Assembly: GCA_028819575.1 (NCBI GenBank)
Contig: JAPPLB010000128.1
Coordinates: 1 to 35,418, forward strand
Direction of reading: 5' to 3'
Origin: Bryobacterales bacterium
GTDB lineage: Bacteria; Acidobacteriota; Terriglobia; Bryobacterales; UBA6623
Length of the DNA stretch: 35,418 nucleotides
This document shows positions 18,427-28,700 of this stretch, piece after piece. Within the stretch, counting starts at the first letter, position 1. Each line of letters opens with the position of its first letter. The notes under the pieces were generated by a model, which had not been told where the DNA came from, made no database searches, and saw only the letters and a list, made by a program, of their open reading frames with translations. Both the position numbers and the translations under genes were made by a program.

Positions 18427-21400
18427 TTAGGGCGCGGACTCATCCACTTCGCCCGGCGGCAAGGAGGAAAATACGGGAGCGGCTTCGGCATTGATCGACA
18501 GACTGACGATGGGCTCCGTGGAGGTGACTTCAAGCGATCCGGCAAAGCTGCCGATGTCGAACAGGAACTCCATATTTATCTCCTCATGGCCTTCTGGCAA
18601 AACGGTCCTGTCGACGACCGCCAGCACCTGTCCCGCCGCGTCCCTGGCAGTGAAAGTGATGTGGGCCGCCTTGGTCGAGGGGTTGGCATAGGCCACGCCG
18701 GTCCCAGGCTGGCCTCGCGCCTGTTCGGCAAAGGTGACGAAGCGGGTGGCCGGTTCAGCCGCCGCATTGACTCCGGCTTCTCCCATGGGCATGCCTTCGC
18801 TGTCGTACCGGCGAAACAGCAGGCTGGCCTTCACCGGCCCCGAGCAGGTGGCCCGCGCCCAGCCGGACACTAGCGAAGCGCTCAGATCGGCGTCGGTTTC
18901 CTCGTGAACCGACCCTCCGGGCGGCAGCACGTCGGTCCTGCGGTCCAACATTCCTCGTCCCGGGAACGAGACCAGCAGCGGATTTCCGTGGTCCGAAATG
19001 AATTCGGTCCGGCAGGTCACCTCCTGCGGGGAGTCGTTGATATAGGTGATCGTGGTCTGCCAACTCTCTCCCACGGCAAGATGAGGGAAGTAATACGTCG
19101 TCGGCTCCTGCGTAGAAGGATCCGGTTCCCCCGGAGGCAGGGAGGAGAACGCGGGAGCGGCTTCGAAGTTAAGCGACAGACTGACGATGGGAGCCGTGGA
19201 AGTGACTTCGAGTGATCCGCTAAAGCTGCTGAGACCGAACAGCTCCGCCATGTTTCGTGCGCCATGCCCTCCAGGAGACACCCTGAGATCCTCACTGGCC
19301 AGAGTCTGCCCCGCTGCGTCCTTGGCCGTAAAGGTGATCAGGGCCTCTGTGGAGGAAGGGTTGGCATAGGCGACTCCAGTCCCGGCCTTGCCTTCTTGCC
19401 GCTCGGCAAAGGTGACGAAGCGGCTTGCCGGAGCGGTCGCCGCATTGACTCCGGCTTCCGCCACGGGAATCCCATCGCTGTCGTGCTGACGAAACAGAAG
19501 GCTGGCCTTGACCGGCCTGGAGCAGGTGGCCCGCGCCCAGCCGGACACTTGCGGAGCGCTCAGATCGACGTTGGTCTCCTCGTGAACCGACCCCCCGGGC
19601 GGCAGAATGTCGATCCGGCTGACGACCGTTCCCAGAGCCGGAAACGAAACCATCAGCGGAGTTCCTTGATCGGAAAGGAAATCGGTTTGGCAGGTCACCT
19701 CCTCGGGGGAGTAGTTGATCAAGGTGATCGTGGTTTGCCAACTCTCTCCCACGGCAAGATGGGGGAAGTAAGAGATCCGATCTCCCGTCACTTCCGGCGT
19801 AACCTCGGCTTGGTTGGAAGCAAGGCTCTTGCCGATGCTGTTGACCGCCCGCACCTGGAATAGGTAGGTGACGCCGTTGACGAGGCCGGTGACCGTATGG
19901 GTGGTGTTCGTGGAGCCGGTGGAAATCCAGGGGTTGCTGCGGTCGAGGCGGTACTCGTATTCGGTGATCTCTGCGCCGCCGTCGTTCTCCGGAGCGTTCC
20001 ATCTCAACACGGCCAGGCCGTCCCCGCCTACCGCCGTCAGGTTCTCCGGTGCTTCCGGCACGGAAGGTCCGTCCCCGTCTGGTGGTGGTGCAGGTGGGGC
20101 CGTCGTCACGTCGGGGGCGATCCTGAGGATCCGGTCCCCCCCGCCGCCGTTCGAAGTGGTCACATACAAAGTGCCGTCGGGGCCCGCCATCGGGGTCCGG
20201 AGTCGGCCGAATTCGCCGTCGAGTTCAGGTACGACGACCTGACTTACAAAGGCGCCGTCCGGAGTGAACTCGAAGAGGCGCAGCTTGCTGTCCTTCAGTG
20301 TGGCTACTGCCAGTCGTCCCTCCCAGACACCCCACTGCTCGCCCTCGAGGAAGATTCCCCCACTGGTGGCCAGGGTCGGCGACCCCGACGACCACTTGGC
20401 CTCAACAGCGTCGGGGAACTTCACCAGGTCGGTCATGGGAACCCGTTCGTTGTAGCCGGGCACGGGGTCCCAGCCGTAGTTGCGGCCGGGGGCCAGCAGG
20501 TTGATCTCGTCGTCCACGCTCGGTCCGTGCTCCACCGACCACATCTGGCTCGTGCCCGAACGGAGTGCCAGGCCCTGCACGTTCCGGTGGCCATAGGTGT
20601 AGACCCGTGGCGATGAAGCGAAAGGATTGGTCGGCGCCCCGGCGCCAGTCGATGCGTCGACTCGAAGGACCTTTCCTCCGAGTGAAGTCAGATCCTGCGG
20701 GACCCTCCCCGATGCCGCGTCACCGGTCGCGATCCACAGATAGCCCTCGGGTCCGAACCGCAGCCGGCAGCCGCCGTGACGGCCGCTGGTGGCGGTGGGC
20801 ATGCCCCCGACAAGAGGATCGGCGACTCGAGTGGCCGCGCTGTAGGCGTCATTGATCGTCCAGGCGATCACCTGGACTTCGGGACCGGCGTGGCCCTGAC
20901 AGGTGTACAAGCGCCGGTTGGAGATGAAATTGGGGTCAACGACGATCGCCATCAACCCGGTCTCTCCGCGGGCGAACAAGTCGCCGAACTCGGCGTCGAT
21001 GGTCTGGACCGTGCCGTCGACGAGCCGACTGCTCAGCACACCTCCTCGCTGGGTGAACAGCATCGTCCCGTCGGGCGTGAAGGCGATGTCCCAGGGGATG
21101 GACAGGCCTGAGACGAGGGTGTCGACCCGGAGATCGGGTGGGCTGATCTCGAAGGTGCTTACGCCCTGGGCCTGCTTGCCCGAACCCTGCGTGTCGCTGT
21201 AGGACACCGTGGCTCGCAGGTACATTTGCTCGTCGTCGCTGGATGGGCTGTATCGGTCCGCAGTGGCGCCGCTGATATCCACCCACCCCGTGCTGCGGTC
21301 CGAGGATCTGGCCCATTGCCATCTCTCTCCGCTCACACCCCCGTCGGGATCGCTCAACCTCGTCCTGATGGAAGCCCCAACCTGCGAGAAGCTGACCGTT

Positions 21401-22407
21401 CCGGTTTCGTCCAGGTTGCGTACGTTGACGGTGATCGTCTGCTCGGCCGTCATCGCCCGGTCGTCCGTGCCGCCGGTCGCCGTCACGGTCAGGATGTACT
21501 CGTTGTTCCCCGCCTCGTTGAGGGGATCCGAGCTGGCGGCATCTGCCGCTCTCTCGTAGTTCGGCGGCGTCTTGAAGGTCAAAACGCCCGTTGTTGAACC
21601 GATATCGAACTTCGAGGCGTCGGCGCCGCCGGTGATCGCATAGGTGACCATGTCGCCGTTGTCAGGATCCACGGCGATCAGAGTGCCGGCCGTGGTCTGG
21701 TTCTCGTCCGCCACGAAGCTCGTGCCGCTGCTGAACGACGGCGCGGTGTTGACCGACTGTCGAGTGAAAGTCAGGGTCGCGATCCGCTCGTTCGAGAACT
21801 TTCCCTTCCCTCTCAGGCTCGTGATGACTCCTTGAGGAGAGGTTGCGGGGTTCGACAGGGAAAACTCGCTACCGTCCTCGGTCCCCGCGTCCCACGGGTA
21901 CAGGTTCACCACGAGCGACGGCAGCCAGCCGCCCCGCTCGTCGAGCAGAGATCGCCCGAAGACGCCCACGAACCAGTCCGGGCTCGGCGCGATCATCGTG
22001 AGCAGGGTGACTCGAGGATGGTCGGTCGTGAGCGTGACCATGTTGATGGTCGACGAGCCTGTCGGGCCGATATTACCGCTGCCCCGTATGACGGAGAGCG
22101 CATTCGGTTCGGCGGCCCTGACTTCATTCGTCAGGATGCGTGTTCCCCCGAGTTCCGCCATGAGCTCGACTCCCGCGCTGGCCATGCCTCCCTCTCTCAG
22201 GAAGGTCACGTCGGAGTTGTGAACGCCGCCGATCAGGGTCGTGAAATGCGCTCCGGATGGAAGGCCGCCGGGCGTGACGGCGGTAGTCCAGGTTCCCCGG
22301 AAGGTCACCCTGTAGGTCGCGGTGCTCCTTTGCTGCGCCTGCGCTCCGGACACCAGGCACATCAGGACCGCCGGCAACAGGATGAGGGGATGAGCACGGC
22401 GGGGCAT
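18427..22407 (-). CDS. Exported mosaic protein: spondin, cadherin-like, sugar dehydrogenase, FN3, tandem modules
   Basis: 1326-residue secreted protein. Domains in order: signal peptide (1-24); spondin-N domain (about 30-216; APSPDWFVGVFGRSLL and NLYPWDAGTEDGSEF are typical); cadherin-like domain (about 220-333; VDPDNGDMVTYAITGG); a small Ig-like bacterial domain (about 335-420); a six-bladed glucose/sorbosone dehydrogenase domain (about 426-768), usually PQQ-dependent, with His544 in HGGCRLRFGPEGYLWIATGD, Arg608 in GHRNVQGLAL, and VEHGPSVDDEINLL; a proline-rich linker; FN3 (about 780-872); and two copies of a roughly 215-residue module (about 879-1094 and 1105-1320). The modules resemble C-terminal repeats seen in acidobacterial secreted proteins. 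It probably oxidises sugars or binds polymers outside the cell. No convincing Shine-Dalgarno precedes the ATG. Confidence 0.88.
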   Translation of the reverse strand: MPRRAHPLILLPAVLMCLVSGAQAQQRSTATYRVTFRGTWTTAVTPGGLPSGAHFTTLIGGVHNSDVTFLREGGMASAGVELMAELGGTRILTNEVRAAEPNALSVIRGSGNIGPTGSSTINMVTLTTDHPRVTLLTMIAPSPDWFVGVFGRSLLDERGGWLPSLVVNLYPWDAGTEDGSEFSLSNPATSPQGVITSLRGKGKFSNERIATLTFTRQSVNTAPSFSSGTSFVADENQTTAGTLIAVDPDNGDMVTYAITGGADASKFDIGSTTGVLTFKTPPNYERAADAASSDPLNEAGNNEYILTVTATGGTDDRAMTAEQTITVNVRNLDETGTVSFSQVGASIRTRLSDPDGGVSGERWQWARSSDRSTGWVDISGATADRYSPSSDDEQMYLRATVSYSDTQGSGKQAQGVSTFEISPPDLRVDTLVSGLSIPWDIAFTPDGTMLFTQRGGVLSSRLVDGTVQTIDAEFGDLFARGETGLMAIVVDPNFISNRRLYTCQGHAGPEVQVIAWTINDAYSAATRVADPLVGGMPTATSGRHGGCRLRFGPEGYLWIATGDAASGRVPQDLTSLGGKVLRVDASTGAGAPTNPFASSPRVYTYGHRNVQGLALRSGTSQMWSVEHGPSVDDEINLLAPGRNYGWDPVPGYNERVPMTDLVKFPDAVEAKWSSGSPTLATSGGIFLEGEQWGVWEGRLAVATLKDSKLRLFEFTPDGAFVSQVVVPELDGEFGRLRTPMAGPDGTLYVTTSNGGGGDRILRIAPDVTTAPPAPPPDGDGPSVPEAPENLTAVGGDGLAVLRWNAPENDGGAEITEYEYRLDRSNPWISTGSTNTTHTVTGLVNGVTYLFQVRAVNSIGKSLASNQAEVTPEVTGDRISYFPHLAVGESWQTTITLINYSPEEVTCQTDFLSDQGTPLMVSFPALGTVVSRIDILPPGGSVHEETNVDLSAPQVSGWARATCSRPVKASLLFRQHDSDGIPVAEAGVNAATAPASRFVTFAERQEGKAGTGVAYANPSSTEALITFTAKDAAGQTLASEDLRVSPGGHGARNMAELFGLSSFSGSLEVTSTAPIVSLSLNFEAAPAFSSLPPGEPDPSTQEPTTYYFPHLAVGESWQTTITYINDSPQEVTCRTEFISDHGNPLLVSFPGRGMLDRRTDVLPPGGSVHEETDADLSASLVSGWARATCSGPVKASLLFRRYDSEGMPMGEAGVNAAAEPATRFVTFAEQARGQPGTGVAYANPSTKAAHITFTARDAAGQVLAVVDRTVLPEGHEEINMEFLFDIGSFAGSLEVTSTEPIVSLSINAEAAPVFSSLPPGEVDESAP
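18448..19773 (-). repeat. Intragenic tandem duplication of a ~226-codon module
   Basis: The two halves (19126-19773 and 18448-19095) encode modules starting YFPHLAVGESWQTTIT and ending VFSSLPPGE or AFSSLPPGE, with a 678-bp period. Long stretches are shared, including VLPPGGSVHEET versus ILPPGGSVHEET, VSGWARATCS, PVKASLLFR, RFVTFAE, GTGVAYANPS and GSLEVTST. Both the protein and DNA similarity point to duplication with moderate divergence. Confidence 0.85.
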
Positions 22408-22653
22408 CAGCGAGAGGGGTGCTTCAGTCCGGCTTTCTCGCCTCCGGCCGCAGCACTTCTCAGTCCAATTGTAAGCGGCTCTTCAAGGGATGCCCGGTGG
22501 CCGTTTTGTCGTCTGCAAAGGTTAGAGGACGTCGCCGGTCCTCTTCCAAGCAGGGCGATCGCTTGCTCCAAGATCAGCCTCCATCCGACAAGAACTGCCC
22601 AGCGCCCTTCGCGCTTGCAGCCTGCGCGCGGAGCGGCTGGCATACCGGCCCAT

Positions 22654-23430
22654 CTAAGCCCGGTTCAGCTCATTCCAAAGAGCCCGGTAATATTTCAGAA
22701 ACCGCTCCGGCTCCTTGCTCTCCGCCACCTCGGCCAGGCAGTAGCGCTCGTAGCCGCTGGCACGCAGCAGTCCAAACAACTCCCGGTAAGGGTAATCGCT
22801 GGCCAGCCGGTTGATGTGGACGTTCTTGATGAAGGGCCGCAGCAGCTCGAACGGCTCTTTGATCGAGCCGTTGATGACCTCGCCCGGATTCGAGTTCCAG
22901 CAGATGCCCACATTGGGGTGCGAGCACACGTCCATGATCGTTCGCATGTGAATCGGATTCTGGGTGCCTCTGCCATGCACCTCGACCCAGATCTCGACGC
23001 CCTTGCGGGCGCCGATGTCGCCGCACTCCTGCAGCGCCTCGCCGATCTGTTGCAGCGTGACGCGCCACGGCACATCTTCGAGCAGGCGATTCGGCCGCAC
23101 CTTGATCCCCCAACACCCCAGATCGTGCGCCAGATCGACGAAGCTCGCCGTCTCTTCGATGTTCCGCCGAACGACAGACGGGTCCGGTGAGTGGTATTCG
23201 CACGCCGTGCCCAGACTGAGCAGTCGAATCCTGCTTCGCAGGAACCGGTCCCGCACCCTCTCCCGCTCTTGCGGCGACAGAGACGGTTCAACGCCATGCG
23301 CGTGGGTTGTCCGCAACTCGACCGCCTCCCACTTGGCGGCTTCGAGCTGCTTGATAATCGTTTCGATATCCCAGTTGCGGGCGATGTTGTAGGTAACGAG
23401 GCCGAGTCTCACCGGCGAGTATTCTACCAC
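22654..23430 (-). CDS. Sugar-phosphate isomerase/epimerase-like TIM-barrel protein
   Basis: Member of the xylose-isomerase-like TIM-barrel superfamily (AP endonuclease 2 fold), which includes sugar epimerases, inosose dehydratases and hydroxypyruvate isomerases. The 258-residue protein starts near RLGLVTYNIARNWDIE and shows barrel-strand residues that bind metal in the family: Glu in GVEIWVEVHG, His in IKNVHINRL and Glu in CLAEVAE. A strand that often has Asp instead reads GICWNSNPGEV. The start is GTG at 23430; a GTG at 23412 would also fit, since many relatives begin just before LGLVTYN. It precedes the mosaic sugar-dehydrogenase gene by 246 bp that show no gene. The substrate is unknown. 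Confidence 0.8.
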   Translation of the reverse strand: MVEYSPVRLGLVTYNIARNWDIETIIKQLEAAKWEAVELRTTHAHGVEPSLSPQERERVRDRFLRSRIRLLSLGTACEYHSPDPSVVRRNIEETASFVDLAHDLGCWGIKVRPNRLLEDVPWRVTLQQIGEALQECGDIGARKGVEIWVEVHGRGTQNPIHMRTIMDVCSHPNVGICWNSNPGEVINGSIKEPFELLRPFIKNVHINRLASDYPYRELFGLLRASGYERYCLAEVAESKEPERFLKYYRALWNELNRA

Positions 23431-23586
23431 CGCGGTGCGGCAACCAGCCCCTGCTATGCCAGCTCAAGCCCGCTTGCTTTCACCCGGCAACGGGGTATTT
23501 TCCTCACATCACGGCCCGTTTTTCTACCGCCGGATTGAGAGAAGCCGGACCATGCGGACAGCGGCCGGCGCTATCTTGGTGTAGGG

Positions 23587-24504
23587 ATGGCGCGGCGAGG
23601 CGCACTGCGGAACGGGACGGAATACGTGGCTGCCTGGCCGATTCTGCAGGCCTTGCAGTGGTTGCCGCAGCCTCTCGCTCGCGGGTTGGCCGCTGGGCTT
23701 GGGCGGCTGGCTCACGCGGTGACGCCGCAATGGCGCCGGATCGCCGACCGCAACTTGCGGCTGGCGTTTCCCGGCATGTCCCCGAGCCGCCGCCGGGAAG
23801 TCGTGAGCGGCGTCTATCAGAACCTGGGTCGTGTCTTGCTGTCTGTCGCGCGCATGCCGCGCATCGATCAGGGCAATGTCGGGGAGTGGCTTGACTACGA
23901 GGGCTACGAACACTACGAAGAAGCGACCCGGCTGGGCCGCGGAGTCCTGTATCTTACGGCGCACCTGGGCAACTGGGAACTGAGTGCTCACGCACACGGC
24001 CTTCACGGCCATCCCTTGCATGTCGTCGTGCGGGCGCTCGATAACCCTTACTTCGATCGCTTCTTGGAGCGCCGGCGCGTCTGCTCGGGAAACCGTCTGA
24101 TTTACAAGCAGGAGTTCGCTCGCCGGGCGCTCAAAGCCGTTGGGGAGAACGAGGCGGTCGGGGTCCTGGTCGACCAGAACACCGCCGGCGAGGACAGTGT
24201 GTTCGTGGAGTTCTTCGGGCATCGAGCGAGCGCGACCAGCGGAATCGTCCGCCTCGCCATGCGGACCAAAACACCGGTCGTTCCCGGTTTCGCATTCTGG
24301 AACGAGAAGCTTCGGAAGCACTCCCTACGCTTCAGCCCGCCGGTCCCGATGGTGGACACCGGCAACAAGGAGGCTGACTTGGCGGAGAACACGCAGCGTT
24401 GTCAGAAGGTTATCGAAGAGGCGATCCGCGAATACCCCGAGCAGTGGCTTTGGATCCACCGGCGCTGGAAAACGCGTCCGCCGGGTGAACCGGATATGTA
24501 TTGA
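23587..24504 (+). CDS. LpxL/HtrB-type lipid A acyltransferase
   Basis: Membrane-associated acyltransferase that adds a secondary acyl chain to lipid A (or a related lipid) in Gram-negative envelope synthesis. The 305-residue protein has the catalytic HX4E-type motif in TAHLGNWELSAH, a downstream motif in VLVDQNTAGEDSVFVEFFG, and the C-terminal EQWLWIHRRWKTRP typical of LpxL, LpxM and LpxP. It is divergent from the isomerase-like gene; the 156-bp gap (23431-23586) should hold both promoters. GGTGTAGGG lies directly upstream of the ATG, a short-spaced possible ribosome-binding site. The exact acyl donor and acceptor cannot be inferred. Confidence 0.9.
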   Translation: MARRGALRNGTEYVAAWPILQALQWLPQPLARGLAAGLGRLAHAVTPQWRRIADRNLRLAFPGMSPSRRREVVSGVYQNLGRVLLSVARMPRIDQGNVGEWLDYEGYEHYEEATRLGRGVLYLTAHLGNWELSAHAHGLHGHPLHVVVRALDNPYFDRFLERRRVCSGNRLIYKQEFARRALKAVGENEAVGVLVDQNTAGEDSVFVEFFGHRASATSGIVRLAMRTKTPVVPGFAFWNEKLRKHSLRFSPPVPMVDTGNKEADLAENTQRCQKVIEEAIREYPEQWLWIHRRWKTRPPGEPDMY

Positions 24505-24582
24505 CTCCGGACGGGCGCTTTGTGAGGCAGGTTACGCTCGGTTCATGGACTTGGGGTAGAATGATTGCGGATTCAGACGGCC

Positions 24583-25626
24583 ATGCGCAAAGCGATGGGT
24601 ATCATCCTGTTGGTTTGGGTCACCGTGCTCGGGGCCCAGGAAGCGGAAGTCGATCCCGGTTCGACGATTCAGGTTGACGTCAACGTGGTCAACGTGCCGG
24701 TTTCCGTGACGGATAGCGAGGGGCGATTCCTGGTCGACTTGAACGAGGACGATTTCAAGGTTTGGGAGAACGGCCAGAGGGTCGAGATTCGGTATCTGAC
24801 GAAGAGCAACGACATCGAGAATATGCCGCCGTTGCGGGTGGGCCTTCTCATCGATCAGAGCAACCGGGCGCGCCTCTACTACAAGACGTACAAGGATTCG
24901 ATCGGCGACCTCGCTTTCCAGTTGATTCCCGAAGGCGGGCGTGACCGCGGATTCCTGATGGGCTACCACATGGAAGTGGATCTGCTCGTCAAGATGACCG
25001 ACGATGCGTACTTGATCTCCGAGCGACTCGAGAAGGTCAAGCACGGCGGCGGCAGTGCGATGCTGGACGCCATCTACGAAGCCTGCACGAAGTACCTCGC
25101 GTCCGAGGAGTACAAGGGTCCCGGCGAGCCGCGCAAAGTGATCGTCATCATCGGCGATGGCCACGATAACGTCAGCAAGCGAAGCCTGGAGGAAGTCCTC
25201 TATGTCGCGCAGCGCCACCAGGTGACGATCCACGGCTTGAGCACGGTCGCTTGGGGCTTTCACGAGAAAGAAGAAAAGAACCTGTTCCAACTCGCTGAAG
25301 CGACCGGCGGACGCATCGTGCAACCGATGGACAACGTGCACAAAGACGTCTCCGGCTATCTCTCCAAACCGCAGGACGCCGGCAACTTCGTCTACACCGT
25401 CGGGACGGGTGAGTACAACGCCGCGCAGTTGCAGGCGCTGTTCGATGCCATTCGCGACGTGGCGGGCGGCATTCAGAAACAGTATGTTCTGGGCTACGTC
25501 CCGCCCGAGCCGTTCAGCGACGGCAAGTTCCGCAGGATCCGCGTCGAGCTCAATTTGACGAAGTACGTGGATCTGGATATCCGGCACCGCGCCGGGTATT
25601 ATCCGCCGGAAGTGGCCGCGCCCTAA
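24583..25626 (+). CDS. Exported VWA-domain protein with altered MIDAS, VWFA-related Acidobacterial type
   Basis: Second member of the same exported VWA family as 11723-12733, about 347 residues from the ATG at 24583. It has a signal peptide (MRKAMGIILLVWVTVLGAQ), the N-terminal beta segment (VDVNVVNVPVSVTDSEGRFL), a VWA core and the C-terminal signature KQYVLGYVPPEPFSDGKFRR. The metal site is incomplete: the first loop reads DQSNR (residues 91-95) instead of D-x-S-x-S, and the second GGGSAMLDA instead of GGGTS, while IIGDGHDN keeps its Asp. Metal-dependent ligand binding may be weakened. An in-frame TTG at 24565 is an alternative start; no strong Shine-Dalgarno is seen for either. Role unknown. 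Confidence 0.85.
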   Translation: MRKAMGIILLVWVTVLGAQEAEVDPGSTIQVDVNVVNVPVSVTDSEGRFLVDLNEDDFKVWENGQRVEIRYLTKSNDIENMPPLRVGLLIDQSNRARLYYKTYKDSIGDLAFQLIPEGGRDRGFLMGYHMEVDLLVKMTDDAYLISERLEKVKHGGGSAMLDAIYEACTKYLASEEYKGPGEPRKVIVIIGDGHDNVSKRSLEEVLYVAQRHQVTIHGLSTVAWGFHEKEEKNLFQLAEATGGRIVQPMDNVHKDVSGYLSKPQDAGNFVYTVGTGEYNAAQLQALFDAIRDVAGGIQKQYVLGYVPPEPFSDGKFRRIRVELNLTKYVDLDIRHRAGYYPPEVAAP

Positions 25627-25684
25627 GCCCACTCGAACTCGGCTGCCACCGCCTCCCCGGCCAGCGGCTACAGGCCAATGATGC

Positions 25685-25703
25685 CGGGCGCCCTTGTCGC
25701 CCG
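25685..25703. terminator. GC hairpin between convergent genes
   Basis: CGGGCG (25685-25690), seven-base loop, CGCCCG (25698-25703), in the 107-bp gap between the convergent VWA and RND permease genes. An overlapping alternative stem pairs GCCCGC (25699-25704) with GCGGGC (25720-25725). There is no T-run, so an intrinsic terminator is only suggested by position. Confidence 0.35.
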
Positions 25704-25733
25704 CTTCCCCCGTCAGATGGCGGGCAAGGCAGG

Positions 25734-28700
25734 TTAACGCCAAGCCGGCTTGGGACCGAGGCGCGGAGAGGTCGTCGAGCGGGACGAGGTCAAACAGCGT
25801 CTCATCCAGGCGCCCAGGTCGTCGAACAGCGTGTAGTAGGTAGGCAGCACGATCAACGTCAACACGGTGGACGCCAGCAGGCCGCCCATCACGGTGCGGG
25901 CGAGCGGGAAATACTTCACCTCGAACATCGCGCTGTCGCCCCAGGCCAGGGGCATGAGGCCGACGACGGTGGTGGTCGCCGTCATCACGATGGGGCGGAA
26001 GCGCTCCCGGCAACCTTCGCGAATCGCCTCGGACCGCGGCAGTCCCTTGCGCCGCAGGTTGTTGATGTGATCGATGAGTACGATCCCGTTGTTGACGACA
26101 ATGCCGATCAGCACCATCGAGCCAATCCAGGCCATCATGTTGAAGGGCGTGTTCGTTACGTAGAGGAAGCCCGCCACGCCGACCAGCGCGAACGGCAGCG
26201 AGAACATGATCGCGAACGGGTGGGACAGCGATTCAAACAGCGACGCCATCACGAAGTAGACCATGAACAGCGCCAAGCCGATATCCCACAAGAAATCGCT
26301 GCGGTCGGCGTCCTGCTGATTCGTCCAGAAGCTGTAGCTCCAACCGTATCCGGCCGGGTATGCGAGAAGGTTCATGACTTCCGTCATGACGGCCTTGCCC
26401 TCCTCGCGCTGTCCGCCGCGGTATTCCGCCCAGAAGGAGAGGTTCGTTCTGCGGTTTTCTCGCCGGATCCGGCTGGGCACCTGCTCGATTCTCAGTTCCG
26501 CGACTTGCGACAACAGGATGGGTTCGCCGTCCTGGCCGGCCCCGACGACCATCGATTTGAGATCGTCCAGGTCTTCGCGGTCTTCCGGCCGAAGTTGCAC
26601 GAGGATGTCGACCTCCCCTTCGGGGGTGCGGAATCCGCGGATTTGCCGCCCGCGGACCACAATTCCCAGAACTTCGGAAACCGACTGCGGGGAAATGCCG
26701 TACTGCCTCGCCAACTCACGATGAAGACGAATCTGAACTTCCTCCTCGACGCTGTCGGTCGGCAGGCTCACGCGAGTGAATCCCGGACGGTCGAGCAGCA
26801 GCCGTTTGGCCTCTGCGGCAAGGTTCTGTAGCGTTTCCATGTCGTCGCCGAACAAGTTCGCGCGAAAGCCGGTGCGATCCTCTCCTCGCTGACTGCCGAG
26901 GGTGATCTCGGACCCCGGAATCGTCGGCAGCTTTTCTTCGATCTCTTCGCGGAACTTCTGGAGATCGTCGTGAGTGATGCGGTCGGTGTCGAAGAAGATC
27001 TCGGTGTGAGCGCGGTTGTTGTCGTATTCCGACCGGATATCCCTGATCTTCCAGCGCTCGCGGTTGTCCTCAAGGACTTGTTCGACCGGTATGACGTAGT
27101 CGTTGACGATCTTGGCGTAGTGGAAATTCTCGGTGAACTTGTAGCGGACCCGTACGTCTTGAATGTTGAGCGACTCGGGAGTCATGTTGGGGACCTTGTT
27201 CATGAGCAGCCAGCCGGCGCCTGCAATGAGAGCCGGCGCCAGGACCAGACCCACCAGCACACGGTGCTCGAGGGGCCAACCGACCAGCCGCAGATAGCCT
27301 TTGACGACCGTGCCGGCTTTCTCCGCAACGGGGGCCGGGCCCTTGGCTTGCGGTTTGATCGATTCGCGGGCGCCGGACCGTGAAAACAGTGAGCCGAACG
27401 CCTTCCCGAGCTGACGTTGCCAACGAGGTCGGGACCTCACGTCCACGCGCAGGAATCGCGCCATCGCCAGCGGGATGAGTGTCAGTGAAATGAACAGCGA
27501 GCACAGCAGGGCGAAGATGATCGATATCCCGGCATTTCCCAGGAGCATCGAATACTGCGACTCTTGACCGAAGACCAGCGGCACGAAGATGATGATCGAC
27601 GTCAACGTGGCCGCGATGACCGCCATGATGACCTCCTGTGTTCCCACGCGGGAGGCCTTGACGCGATCCATGCCTTTTTCCAGTTTCTGGTAGATCGACT
27701 CCAGCACGACCACGGCGTTGTCGACAAGCATGCCGGTAGCCAGCATCAGGCCGAGCATCGTCAGCACGTTCAAGCTCTTGCCGCTGAAGTAGAGGAACCC
27801 GATGGCCGAGACGATGGAGAAAGGAATCGACAGGGCGATGATCATCGACGCATCGAATCGCCGCAGAAAGAGTACGAGCACGAAGACGGCCAGAATCGCT
27901 CCGAGAACGCCTGCGCTCAACAAACCCGAGAGCGATTTGACGATTTCCTTGCCCTGGTTGAACCACAACAAGAGATTGATCCCGCCCATCGACGGGTCGT
28001 TCTTCAACTCTTCGATCTTTTCGAGCACGCCGTTCGTCACTTCGAGGGTGTTCGCCTCGGAGGTCTTGCGGACCATGAACCCCAGTGAGTTTTGTCCGTT
28101 CAGGCGGCTTCCCGAAGACCGCGGCGGGGCCTCGTAGAGAATGTCCGCGACGTCGCGCAAGAGGAGTCCCCGGTCATTCACGGGGACCGTCTCGATATCG
28201 CTGAGCGAGAGAAGCGTTCCCTGCGTAAGGGCGCTGTACTGGACCTCGCCGTCGACGACGCGGCCGAGAGAGCGGTTGACGTTGATATCGTCGAGCTTGC
28301 GGAACATCTGGCCGACATCCGCGCGGTAACGCTTGATGTCATCGAGGCGCAGGTCGATATTGACTTCCCGCCGGCCTACGCCCCAGAACTGCACTTCGGC
28401 CACGCCCGGCACGCGCTCCAACGGCTTTTTCACCTTGAGGTCGAGGAAGTCCGCCGACTGCCGCAGATCGCGCTCCGACGAGAATGCTCCGAACATGACC
28501 GGCGCCTGCGCCGTGTTCCAGTTCCAGATGTTGATCCGCTCGACCTCATCGGGAAGCTCGTTGCTGATCAGATCGACCTTGTCCCGAACCTCGTTTCGAA
28601 TCAGCCCCACCTCCCGGCCCCAATCGAAGTTCATCTCCACGCTTCCGTTGCTGCGCGAGGCGTAGGATTGGGCTCGCTGGACGCCGGGGATCGTCGCGAG

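Noticed and set aside
21832..23190. Long plus-strand open frame (452 codons) across the mosaic and isomerase genes
   Set aside because: It lies opposite two well-supported minus-strand genes and has low-complexity, Arg-rich content with no recognisable motif.
24532..26013. Long minus-strand open frame (493 codons) opposite the VWA gene and the end of an RND gene
   Set aside because: Antisense to a gene with clear signal peptide and VWA motifs; its sequence is His/Asp/Arg-rich as expected for an antisense GC-rich frame.
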